From Eulemur rufifrons (Eukaryota > Chordata > Mammalia > Primates > Lemuridae): 64,000 nt of DNA. A program made the position numbers and the translations under genes. Below, one piece after another: positions 11,200 to 21,959 of the stretch; positions within the stretch are counted from its first letter, which is position 1, and each line of letters starts with the position of its first letter. The DNA lies in assembly GCF_041146395.1 (NCBI RefSeq), contig NC_091000.1, positions 14,398,501 to 14,462,500 of the forward strand, read 5' to 3'. The notes beneath the pieces were generated by a model. That model worked only from the letters and a program-made list of their open reading frames with translations. It had not been told where the DNA came from and did no database searches.

Positions 11200-12960
11200 A
11201 ACCATGTGTGTATTTAGGTTTTTGCTTACCTTTTCCTCCCTCTATCACAACTTAATCCACTTGTTTTGCTCAAGCCATAACTATAAAATGCACACAATAT
11301 TTTAAATTATTCTTTTGTGGTTTTGAAAGAAGATACTAGTCTATTTCCTTCATTCTATGGTAGGGTATTTTTGTTTGATTCCTGATCCTGGGTGGTGGTT
11401 GACGTTTCTAAGGAGCTCATGGCCTGATCTAAGACGAGTGTATCCCGAGGTGAATGATTATAAAGTACATGTCCAAAAACAAGTGACTCACATTTACATG
11501 GGTGGTAACTTAGGCCAGTAAATGTGGGAGGTAGGCAGAAAGGAAAACGGTGCTGTAGGTATTTTCTTCTTGATGTGTGAGTACATTGAACACTTTTACT
11601 GCCAAGATCATGATGATTAGTGAGTTTAGAGGGAAATGTGCAAAACTGTCAAAACACTGTGCCAAGACCAACCAGTGGTTTTTCTTTACTCAGTTTCATG
11701 ACAGCTGAAGTGCTCAGGCCAGGAAAGGATGGCATTTTCACATTAGCAAGAGGCTTGCAGACAATAATTACATTTACTGTCAGAATGGAAATGTTAAAGA
11801 CTTTCCTCTCTAGCTAAGAAATAAAACTGGAAGTGTGATTTTAAGACTCTACTTTACCTCTCAGATTTCTGCACAGTGGACAGCTGAGTCAGCGTGACTA
11901 AAGGTAATTCACGAGGACGGTGCCCCACCCAGAGAAAGACACGCGGTGCTCTTTGAAGTGAATTATTCAGGTCTTGCATCTTAGATGGTGTGTGGCTCTG
12001 GGAACATACCTGAGGGAGTGTTAGGAAGGGCAGGGCTATGAAATGTCTGTAGAGCCCTCATCAGCAAGATAAAGGCAACCAAGGTAGGATATAAATTCAT
12101 TTCAAAGAACAATTTCATGCACTGCAGTGCTGCGAGCACTATGCATTTCTCAGCTAGATTTGACCAAACTATTAATATTTAAATCAAAATATCATCAAAT
12201 CACTCATCTGATATTTGCTTCTAAAGTGAATATAGTTAAATGATTAAACAGTGCTTATCGGTAGAAAAAGAATGGGAGAATTAAAGTGATTATCTGGGGA
12301 ATTCAGATCTCAAATCTACTTTTTACCAGAAATATTTATAAGTCAAAATATTTTCTTTCTTTAAGAAATCCTAGGAAATGCCATTAGTTACCAAGTTCAG
12401 CTTCCTTATGGTGAGTCCTCATACTAAGAACTCCACATGGAAGGGAAAAATTTGGGCATTTGATATGAAATGAAATCTATTCTCTGGCCACACAACCAGC
12501 CTCCCATGCCTTTTTGGCTGCTTCTGTTTTGTTTATTGCTTTCGTCACGTGGAGTTCTTCAGACAGCGGGGCTGTGTTAGCATGTGTGCTTCCCGAAAAG
12601 CCCATTTTCATCTTTTGTAAAAGTGCTGGTGACTTATTCCCATCAAAGTTTTCTGTTGGTTATCTTTTTCCTAATACATACCCCAAATATGTTTGCATAT
12701 CTTTGCAAGAACTGAAGGAAAATATATGGGTACAGAAAAATAGGACAAAAGGGCAAAGTTGAAGACAGGGACATTGCACTTCATATATCATATATGAAAT
12801 GCTATGCAGTGGAGGAAGGGATTGACCTGAAGAGTTTGAATTTAATGGGCACAAAATAGAATTTATGGTTATGTTTTAAGATGTCTGCTCTATAACAGAT
12901 AGTAGACTATATACAGAGTGTACTATCTAGTGGAATACCCACTAGTACCTATAGTAGAAA
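11200..12960. other. Unassigned sequence
   Basis: Mixed composition. A slightly CpG-bearing patch lies at 11880-11960. Short ORFs (64-82 codons) have no recognisable domain. Confidence 0.4.
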
Positions 12961-12964
12961 CTGC

Positions 12965-13130
12965 CATGTTGACTTAACTTCTCTAAATCTTAATTTATTC
13001 ACCCAGAAACCAAGAATGACAACAGTGACCTGATAGCATTTATTGTGAGAAATAAATAAGATGCCAGACATAAACATCTGTATAAACATAAAGTAACTGT
13101 TAGTTTATATTTTTAAAATGACAGTTATTA
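12965..13130 (-). repeat. MIR SINE, antisense
   Basis: The plus strand shows 'gacttaacttctctaaatct', a pyrimidine block, 'tagcatttattgtgagaa' and 'tgccagacataaacatctg'. This is the MIR antisense order (commonly acttaacctctctg, ttgtgaggattaaatg, agtgcctggcacatag). It is well diverged. Confidence 0.6.
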
Positions 13131-13763
13131 TAAAAATAAATATTTCTAACTGTATTAAATTCTCTAAATTAACTATCATAAATTGCCTTTTCCAGCAGAC
13201 TTCCCTACATTGGAGGCATTTGGGAGGTCGTTTCAAAGTTACACACCAGTTTGGGGATATCTAGAGGGCATATTTAGCAGCCAATTGTATTCCTGCCATC
13301 AGTGGGAGGCAGATCTAAGGTCTTTCTTGGTAGGTCGGACATGTTAACCAGGATTTTCTCCTGCAATTGCTGAACCTACTTGCCAGAGATTTTCCGTTTG
13401 CTGCCTTTGATTATCCTAGTAGAAGCTGTCGTTTATTCAAATCCACTGGCCTGTTGACCACCAGAAGTCTTTGCTGTGGACTTTATCAGACAGGGATGAC
13501 TCAGTATGTTTCTGTTCCATGCTCGTATCTCTGGTCATCATCTGTAAATGTCCTTTGAACTCCATTGTTATATGATCTGTTGTTGTAGGTGACTTGATCT
13601 GTCTTGTTCGCTGCATGCACTCAGGAAAAGCTGGCATTTTAATTTAGTGTATGCACTTATGTTCCCTGTTGAGAATACCTGACTCTCCATTCAGAGAGGA
13701 TCTAGGAACTTGACTTAAGCAAGTCTCTAGGAGATGGAGAAAGAGTGTTCAATCCTTTAATTC

Positions 13764-14625
13764 ATTGGTTCTCAAAATGGGATTTTTAGATATTCCCCAG
13801 ATATGTTCTTTGGAAATCTGTGAATTCTCTACAAGCATTTATAAGGGTGTTTTTTTGTTTTGATAACCTAAAAAAGCTAACAGAAACATATTTTGTATAA
13901 TCTTGATGGTCACTTTATAAATGAATCCCATTCCATACCTGCTTCTGGGCTAGTCTTTAGAACCAGACTGGTGCCTAAAATGAGAGCATGCGGCTCTTGC
14001 TGTGTTGGGAAGCAAGCTGGTGGCTTCTGAAGTTGCACAAAATGACAGTACCCATGAGGTCCACCATTGTGCTTATAGGGAATGCTTTTTTCAGTCAAAG
14101 AGACAAAAGTAGCTTCTTTTGGGGGGATTAAAATTGGCAATTAGAAGTACTTTAATTCTTAATAAGCTAATAAGAAAATAATTCAAGCTTACCTAATATG
14201 TAAAGGATGCTATCACACCAATTGCAGCCACGTAGATGTTATGGTATGTGAGGTTTCCATAGCAGGCTGAGTATTCCAAGTTGAAGACCAAGTGTAAGCA
14301 ATGGTAAGAAAACTTGACTCATGCTCAAATTACCTTTAGATTGATATGAATGAATGATACCTAGCATGTATTCATTTCCTTCAGTGATTTGGTGGTAACG
14401 TTTGTGCTGAAACTAGAACTTCCTTTCAACATCGGCAGGAACTGAAAAACTAATTTCTGATATTATTTTCTTAATAGATTCCAACAATAATTGGATCGAG
14501 CTCACATTTGCAGATTTCAATAATTCTACAATGTTTTTCTTATCTTTTTAAAAGATACTTTAAGTCAATCATCAGTTTTTTTTTAAAGAAGTTTCTAGCA
14601 CACTATTTAAGTTTGAGAACCACCG
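13764..14625. mobile_element. Candidate hAT-type DNA element, about 862 bp
   Basis: The left end 'cattggttctcaaaatggg' and the right end 'aagtttgagaaccaccg' are imperfect inverted repeats of each other around the core TGGTTCTCAAA. That is the terminal pattern of mammalian hAT-Charlie elements. Flanking 8-mers (13756-13763 and 14626-14633) match at only 4 of 8 positions, so the duplication is not proven. No transposase frame is recognisable. Alternatively these are two independent MER5/MER20-like remnants. Confidence 0.35.
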
Positions 14626-14629
14626 CTTG

Positions 14630-15445
14630 TGTCAAAGATAGGAATAAGCCAGTTATTTAAGGGGACCCTCTGTCCCTTACCTAATTTTGTGGTTTACTAT
14701 AACTGGACCTTTGGAAATATCTCCTTCTCTGTATGTCATATTTTTGTTTCATAGAATCATTTCTGTGTGATAAATTTAATTTCTTTCTTAAAATAAAGAC
14801 TTCCATAATAGCAAAAGAATGAGAGGGTACCTCATATGTTCTGCAGGAGGGATTTAGGGGATTAAACTCAGACATCTGAGAATAAATCAGATATCAGTCC
14901 TCAGAGTAAGACCTATTTCCTAGCAACTGTGAGCTGGGAAGAAGGCTGGTGGAGACCTTCTCTCCTCTTGAAATAGCTAGTGGTCAGAGACACCCACCTG
15001 TGACTTTATATCATAATATAGTAACTTGCTGATAGCAAAGCTTGAATTAGAGATGTCTGCAATTGAGTCATAGCTATCAAATTTACTTCCAGTAATGATT
15101 TTGTAAATTTTATTGTTATTTTGAATTTTATAGTCATCCCAGAAGTAATTTATATCTAATAGCATAATTTTAATGTAATTAATTGCATGGAAATTTTTAA
15201 ACTCATAGCAAAACAATTTACAGTAGTTTAATAACCTATGACAATTTTTATGCCCTTATATTTTATAGTGAATAAAATATGCATAGGTCTATGAATATAT
15301 ACATATTTTTATGAGAAAAATGATCTTTTACTTTATGTCATGGTAGAATTTTTAAAAGCTATTATAATTTTGTTTGTACAAAAAATTAAGAACTGCATTA
15401 TAGCAGATACTTATGATTTGGTTGGACTAAAATTACTCTAAGATT
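14630..15445. other. Unassigned A+T-rich sequence
   Basis: No repeat family or gene is recognised. Confidence 0.4.
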
Positions 15446-15449
15446 TAAT

Positions 15450-15537
15450 CTTAGAATCTTAATCTTTTTAATGATTTTCATCATCACTTAGAATCTTAAT
15501 CTTTTTAATGATTAAGATTCTAAGTGATGATGAAAAT
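15450..15537. repeat. Perfect 28-bp hairpin overlapping a 27-bp direct repeat
   Basis: The left arm 15474-15501 and right arm 15510-15537 are exact reverse complements (28 of 28) around an 8-nt loop at 15502-15509. In addition a 27-mer beginning 'cttagaatcttaatc' occurs exactly at 15450-15476 and again at 15487-15513. The second copy forms part of the stem. A transcript would fold into a very stable A/U-rich hairpin. The combination of direct and inverted copies fits a replication template switch. Confidence 0.95.
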
Positions 15538-15824
15538 AGCCTTATGTCCTGACAAGTTATGTTTGTTGATAAAGCAGGTAGAGCTAAAAGGGAAGGTTTT
15601 TATGGAATTCTGGCTCTAGCGCTTTTTGTCAAAATAAATCAACTAATGCAGAAGAAACTGAAGGGTCCCTCTGTGTCGTACACTTTCCTGAATCATTTAC
15701 TTTGCTTTTCCTATTTTCCCTTTTCTCCCTTCAACCTTTTTAGGCATTTGCAGCCCTTAAGTACCATATTTTATATACTTTTATGAATAATTAGGCCCCT
15801 TCCCAAAGAAGGTGGAGTGCTCAT

Positions 15825-16265
15825 GCATTCATATTATATTAATATTTATTGAATATCTATTAAGTGACATCCATGTGTTAGAGGCGAGAGACATCAACTA
15901 AAGAATCCATAGTTCACAGTACTGTCCTCAGGGAGCTCAGCGTGTGGTGAGAGACAGGCACATAAAGAGATCCACGGCATATGGCACTTTCAGTGGCAAC
16001 TCAGAGCTCCAACTACATTGTTATGGAGCACCAAGGATAACGCCAAGGATAATGCCACTCCCTGTGTCTTGGGAAACCAGGCAAGGCTTAGCAGTGGATA
16101 TTGCATTTGACCTAGACTTCTGGGATCGATAAGCACTTGGCAAACAATAAAAAAAAAGGTGGAGGTGGAGAGGGATTCCCTCCAAGTAGAGGCCACAACA
16201 TGTGCAACAGCATGGAGTTTTGGAAGTCTGTTATGTGTCCAGAGAAGTCAATATGGGACAATAGT
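15825..16265 (-). repeat. L2 LINE fragment, antisense
   Basis: Antisense L2 order is visible: 'tattgaatatctattaagtg', 'ctcagggagctcagcgtgtg', 'gagagacaggcacataaaga' and 'caacatgtgcaacagcatgg'. These correspond to L2 segments usually read as 'ggagctcacagtctagtg' and 'cagcatgtgcaaaggcc'. Confidence 0.72.
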
Positions 16266-16459
16266 TATTTTGTCCTTCCTTCACCCTATAACCGAGAGAA
16301 GAGACCAAGAAGGAAGATAAGAATAAGCATCTTACCTTATTAAAAAAAAATCACGTTTAGAGAGGTAGTATAAACAGAAAGAACCAAAGTAAAAAGAAAA
16401 GTGACCTATGATTGGGTACAGTGGACATGCAAAAAAATTGGTCTTATATTATTGAGTGG

Positions 16460-16740
16460 GAGTATGACTAAGATTTATTGAACAACTACTATGTAGCAAA
16501 TACTGTGCTAAATATTTTATTTATTATTTCATTGAATCTTCACTTTCTTTTAATAAGTAGCAATCACTTAATAGGTGCTATTATTTTATACAATTTATGG
16601 AAGACCAACTGAGGATCAGGAAGATTGAGTAACTTGCCCAAGGTTGAGTATTTATATTCATCAAATCCCTAATGCAGGATTTGAACTCAGCCTGTCCAGG
16701 GTCCCGAGGGCTTAATCCCCACACATGCTGCCTCTCCTGC
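16460..16740 (+). repeat. MIR SINE, nearly full length
   Basis: The full MIR order is present: 'atttattgaacaactactat', 'gtgctaaatattttattt', 'aggtgctattattttata', 'aactgaggatcaggaagatt', 'gagtaacttgcccaagg' and 'gatttgaactcagcctg'. At about 280 bp it covers almost the whole consensus and is among the best preserved old SINEs here. Confidence 0.9.
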
Positions 16741-17158
16741 TCACACGTCTGATAAAGATGACTCCGTTAATTGGCAGAATCAGAATTTATGTAGCTATGT
16801 GGGTAGGGAGGCAAACCATGACGGACAGAACAAATGCAAAACAAAGGAAGTAAACAGCAACAATAATATAAACTTTTTCTAGCACAATTTGGACCTGTTG
16901 GTTGGAAAGGTAACCTTAGTTGAAATCATAAAGTGACATGATGAGGTCAAAATAAAACAAATTCTCCTCCCCATGAAGTTTTGGTTGGAAAGGAATAAAC
17001 ACATCAGAGTTTTATAGTGATACCTACTTGATGCAATCTTTTCTGGAGTGGAGGTGACATTAGTGATGATCTGGGATGAAGAGCTTTGGAAGAAATAGAA
17101 GGAAATGTATGTACAAATTCATGCATTGTGATCTTTTGGGCATTTAGTCTCTGTCTCC

Positions 17159-17177
17159 TTTTTTTTTTTTTTTTTTA
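17159..17177. repeat. Poly(T) tract
   Basis: An uninterrupted run of T. It could be the poly(A) tail of a minus-strand retroposon, but no body is recognised to its right. Confidence 0.9.
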
Positions 17178-17179
17178 AG

Positions 17180-19835
17180 CAATTTTATTCTAAAAAATGA
17201 TTTTTTCCCTTCTGTCATGCCTTAGATCTTTTTGTTATTCTAAGCTATCTTTCCTTTTCTATATATAGTTTTTGGTAAGCAGTATATAAAGAACACAGTC
17301 CTTCAGCTACATATGGAAGGTTTGCAGATGTTTGGACTGCTGTGCAGAGCAGTATGTAGGAAAATAGGAATGTTACTCCTGGATGATGGGAGAGGGCCAG
17401 ATGAATCAGAGGTTAGTGGTTCATTCCCTACAGGAGCGGGGAAGAGAGGCAGCCAGAGGACCTGAAACCTTGGGAAGCATCTCAGGCGTACTGAATGATG
17501 ATTTTTCTTAGTTCAAAGGATATTCCTATAAGTTTAGGCAGAAAGGTTAGTGCATCTTATATCAGTATGGAAGCCCAATATTATGTCAATCTGAGATCCC
17601 TGTTTGCTGTTGTCACATACCTGTACCAGGGTGTGAACATGACGTTTTAGAGACTCGGAATGTGAGTGAGAGGCAGGTGTGGTGAGGACTGCTCTGCCCA
17701 GGCCCATCCCTACCGCACAGGATTGAGAGGGAATGGGGTGAGGTAGGGTGGAAGCAATGCATCTGGTCCTGAATAATAAATACTCTCTTTTCCAAAAGAG
17801 ACCATGGATAGGAATTGAAATAGGTCTTTGGGCATCTGGCCTGGGAAGGGGAGTGTGTGTGTATGGGGGGGGCACTGGAAAGGAGGAAGAGAGGATTAGA
17901 AATTACAAACAAGAAAGTTCAGGCCCCATTAAGAGCATAGTGGGCCATACACGGCAAAGACACAGACACGCATGCCCTGATACCTGAGACATTAAAGATG
18001 AACTGCAGCAACTTCTCAGATTCCTGGTGGTCCAAACAGAAAGGTTAAACAAAACAATTTACACAATTTTTACTATTTATAAAAGGAAACACACCAGGAT
18101 GTCAAATGTTGAAGTCACTTTTCACCACAGTTCAAGCTGGAACAAAGCTGGGAGAGGCAGAAATTACTCTAAAAGGAAAATGAACTATGGTAGGGGGGCC
18201 TTTAGCATGCACGTGCTTCTTTTTCTGGCATTTTAGAAAGAAATCTTCAGAAATTGTTTTTCTCAGAGTCTGAAAACAATACTATTATTTCCAAGAGTTC
18301 TCACAAATTTACTTTAAAAGGTACTCAAAAATGTTTAAAAACTTTCCTAACAATTGCATTCTCCCTATATAGTCAAACCTGATTTCACTAGACTCTGACA
18401 TTCTGGTTACATTAAGGAATCATCCACAATAAAAATATACTATAGATAATAGATTTATAACCACATGGTTTCTGTTTGTTGGTATTAGTGTACTGAACAA
18501 GTGCAGAGCAGATAAAGAAAATACACATTTGCGAGGGGGAAATTCTTCTCATATTGCCTGTCACATTCTGAAATGGAATGTAGTTAATTTCTCTTCTTCC
18601 TCCGTTCAGGAGGTTTATTTTCTTACAATCTATTCTCTGAGTTAATTTTTAAAGAATTAGCTGCTCTGATTAAGTGCCGTATGGGAAGTAACTCAATATA
18701 GAGCCATAGCTAAAATGAGAAGTTATAGCCACAGAAGAAATTCAAATCTGAGAATTAAAAACAACAACAAAGAAATGTGTGTCACTGAGAAAATGTGTAA
18801 TCATTACTGTTTAATGATTAAATGATCCCACTGCAGGAAGAGCACCTGGAGGACATGCCTGGACAAGGGCTTCTCGTTTCGCAGCTCACAAAGAGAGAGC
18901 GATCATGAGATCCTCAAAGACAGCTCTCGTTTCATTTGGACCCAAATTTAGTTAATACTATCATTACATTGCTCTTTGTAGTGAAATGAAAAATAAAAGG
19001 CATACCTGATTAGTCTTTAAAAACAACTTTTACATGGATATTCATTGGGAGGTTTCAAAACCCTAAAGATTTAAATGCTTTTCTTTTGAGATATAATAGA
19101 AATCTGATATTACAATTAACCCAGATTCGTGCCAACTTACTTCATCCCATCAAGCAATCATAGGGATTATTTACATTTTGTGTGGGGGCATGAATATTTT
19201 AAGAAACAGACAAAACAGTATACTGCTTTTCATTGTTCAGTATAACTCACCTTCGTAGAGTCAACAAATTGAAGTATCAGTCAATCCAGCAACGGCTTTT
19301 TGTTATGTGCTGCCGTGGGGGCCGTCTGGGACTTCAGACCCTGAGAGCCACCACGGGAAACAAGACCAGATGTCTTAAGAAGCCATTGATTTTTGTCCCT
19401 GATGAATTCAGGTAAATTGCATCATTGAAGTCACTCAAACTACTGTTAAGCCATTTTTAAAAGGCAAATCTGTCCGGGTTTATTGGTTCAAAATATCAAC
19501 CTATGTGCCCACGTACAGAGGTCAAAAGGCATCTTATAGCTGCTAGGAACCTGATAAGAACACCATTAAGTTTCCCAAGCCCTGGTCTCCCTACACTGGA
19601 AAAAATCATAAAATGCAAAGTCAGTCATAAACATGAGGACTAATCTGTTAAGATGCACGATAAGTTTATTTTCTTTTGGCATAAAATCGAGAAAAAATGG
19701 CACGCATCACTAATATCGCCAGCAAGAGACACATTTTGGGGTTAAATGGAATAAATGACTTTCTTTGAAAAATGAATATTACTTTCATTGCTTTGTAGTG
19801 ATGGAGTATATACAGGAAACGCTATGCCCAAATCT
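17180..19835. other. Unassigned sequence
   Basis: No repeat is recognised over 2.6 kb. A G-run is present at 17862-17870. It holds the weak exon-like segment at 19241-19411, listed separately. Short overlapping ORFs at 17534-17987 (both strands) have no recognisable domain. Confidence 0.4.
19241..19411 (+). other. Exon-like segment (weak)
   Basis: A pyrimidine-rich stretch ending in an AG at 19239-19240 precedes 171 nt that are open in one frame and end at TTCAG|GTAAAT (donor GT at 19412-19413). The length is a multiple of three and both boundaries fall in the same codon phase (phase 2), as in a symmetric internal exon. The translation (containing GGRLGLQTLRATTGNKTR) is not recognised. Such combinations arise by chance in long sequence, so this is only a candidate. 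Confidence 0.15.
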
Positions 19836-19839
19836 GGCA

Positions 19840-20305
19840 CCTTGGCATACTGAATATTTTAAACTGAAGGAAAATGAGAACCACCCCCACACCCTAGGAA
19901 GGTCACTCTCTGACCTCCTCTTGTCTTTCTCTTGTGAGGCCACAAAAAAAATGCTCTGACCCGCCTCCCCGGAAAGCAGGTCAAAGACCCTCATTCCAGA
20001 AAGGTCCTGCCCGGCACCTATGTTCCAAGAAGAATCTGAACAAACAGGCCTTGCTAAGTTCCCCCAGTTTATTACTCTTAGGTCACACCGCCTATGTGTC
20101 TAATAACCCTTCTACATGACTGTCCAGTCTTCAACAAACCTAAGCATAAAAATACACAGTTTTTCCTGAGTCTTCATTTCTAAACGCGCCCATCATGTAA
20201 AACTTTAGTTAAATAGTTTTCTTTATGCTTTAATGTTAATCTGTGTTTTGTTATAGGGATGTCAGCCATGAACCTTGTGATGGGTGAGGAAAAGATATCA
20301 CTTTT
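19840..20305 (+). repeat. Solo LTR of an endogenous retrovirus, sense
   Basis: The 3' part shows the usual LTR R/U5 pattern: 'taagcataaaaatacacag' (TATA-like), 'cctgagtcttcatttctaaa', 'tgttaatctgtgttttgtta' and 'gatgtcagccatgaaccttg'. The 5' part carries 'gaccctcattccagaaagg' and a C-rich stretch. No internal gag/pol/env sequence is seen on either side. The class is uncertain (ERV1 or ERVL). The canonical AATAAA appears degraded to 'taaatag'. Confidence 0.6.
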
Positions 20306-20309
20306 TCTC

Positions 20310-21595
20310 GCCTACAGTAGATTTTGAAACTTGGATTTTTTTTTAATTCATAAACAATATGTATGATTTTCTTTCAATATATACATTTGTAGGTGAACAA
20401 GACTGACCATTAGTATGGAATGTTTATCTTGTCAGATGTTTATACACTTGCAAACAAACTTGTAGTTTTCTCTGTTAGTACTTCTAAGAGCAGAAAAGCA
20501 ATAGAATATCCTAGGAGTTTTGAACAATATGAACTTTTCTTGTGTATTTGTTCATGCTTTAGTCTCATAATGATTTTGAATCACTTTATTAGGTTTCCTT
20601 TAGTTTTACAAAATCTTTTTCTGGAAAATCCTTTAATTTGAAGACCCTAAAATTTATGCTTGCTAAGACAGTTTTTGTTTCCCCCCAAGGAGTTTAGTTT
20701 TTAAATATATTTCACAGTTCATTCTGGACTAGGAAAAGAAGTTGTAGGCTACAATGAAATGTCCAGTTCCTTTTACTGCCTTTCCCATTGTTATATTCTA
20801 CATTCTTCACACAGCCTCAGCCAGCATTACAAGTCCTGATGGCCTAACTACTAGTTTCTACAAAGCTTATGACAATCCGTTTTCCTGTACTGAGGAGGAA
20901 GATATAACTCAGTGGAAAATCATTCACCCACAGAAGAGCTCCAAGATGAAATAATATTCCTTATGCCACCTCTTAGGGTGAAACACAAAGCTAGAGATGA
21001 AAACACAATGAAGATGTCCATCCCTTCACATTTCTTTTAGTCTTCACTAATGTTAATCCCCATCCACTGATCCTAAGAGCACTGGGAACAGAATTCAGAC
21101 TACCCAATGTCTATTCTAAAGTGCTCTAAGGAAAAATTCCTTTCTGATTTCAAATTTGGCAGACCATTGAATGTAGGAACATGATTCACCAGAGTAAAGC
21201 ATATAATTCCATTTATAGTCTGAAATCTCAAGTATGTAATAAAAGAAGTCACATATTTGAAAATGATGTCCTATTGCTTCCTGCTAGTGTGAGGCTGGAC
21301 TTCAGAATGAAAAAGCACTTTTAAGAATCAATTACTTAATATTTTACCCTATATTGTATTTCTACTCTCGATGATGCCATATAATAAACTCCAATAATTC
21401 TTTATTTAACTTTCCTTTCAGGTACAACCTAAGAAATAATTTCTTTGGTGTCAAGATTTGGGCCTTATGAAGGTGGAATTTTAAAGTTCTGTATAAAAAC
21501 ATCGTATAGGTTGTGCGGTGTTTGTGTATTTTTTAGGATTGCTAACATACACTACTGCAGATAATGTAATTTTCTCCTATCATAAATACACAAAG
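20310..21595. other. Unassigned A+T-rich sequence
   Basis: No repeat is recognised. It holds a small ORF with a signal-peptide-like start at 20754-20954, listed separately. Confidence 0.4.
20754..20954 (+). CDS. Small ORF with signal-peptide-like N terminus (doubtful)
   Basis: This is a 66-codon ATG-initiated frame with an A at -3. Residues 1-23 (MKCPVPFTAFPIVIFYILHT, then ASA) have a short basic start, a hydrophobic core and an A-S-A-like cleavage site. The remainder is acidic then lysine-rich and ends in a normal stop. No promoter, splice site, polyadenylation signal or known family supports it, and ORFs of this length are expected by chance. It is listed only because the N terminus looks secretory. 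Confidence 0.12.
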   Translation: MKCPVPFTAFPIVIFYILHTASASITSPDGLTTSFYKAYDNPFSCTEEEDITQWKIIHPQKSSKMK

Positions 21596-21599
21596 GATA

Positions 21600-21955
21600 T
21601 GTGGAAAGTGTACAACACAGGTTTGAACTGCATGGGTCCACTTACATGAAAATATTTTTGAATAAATATATCGGCAAATTTTTTGGAGATTTGCAATAAT
21701 TTGGAAAAACTCACAGAGAAACCATATAGCCTAGAAATAGTGAAAAAATTTTTAAAGAGTTAGGTATGTCATGAATGTGTAAAATATATGTACATCCTAG
21801 TCTATGTGTTAATGGACTGTTTATGTTATTAATCAGGTCAACAGTAGGCTGTTAGTAGTTAAGTTTTTTGGGAGTCAAAAGTTACATGTGGATTTTTGAC
21901 TGCACAGGGATTGGTGCTCCAAACCTTGCATTGTATATATGTATACCATATATTT
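21600..21955. mobile_element. Tigger2/MER8-group DNA transposon (non-autonomous copy)
   Basis: The ends are inverted: left 'acaacacaggtttgaactgc' and right, read in reverse complement, 'acaatgcaaggtttggagca'. Internal markers are 'catgggtccacttacatg', 'cacagagaaaccatatagcc', 'ggtcaacagtaggctgttag' and 'ggagtcaaaagttacatgtg'. These are characteristic of Tigger2-type (pogo/Tc1-mariner) internal deletion products. No transposase sequence remains. The outermost terminal bases are degraded, so a TA duplication cannot be confirmed. Confidence 0.75.
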
Positions 21956-21959
21956 TTTT

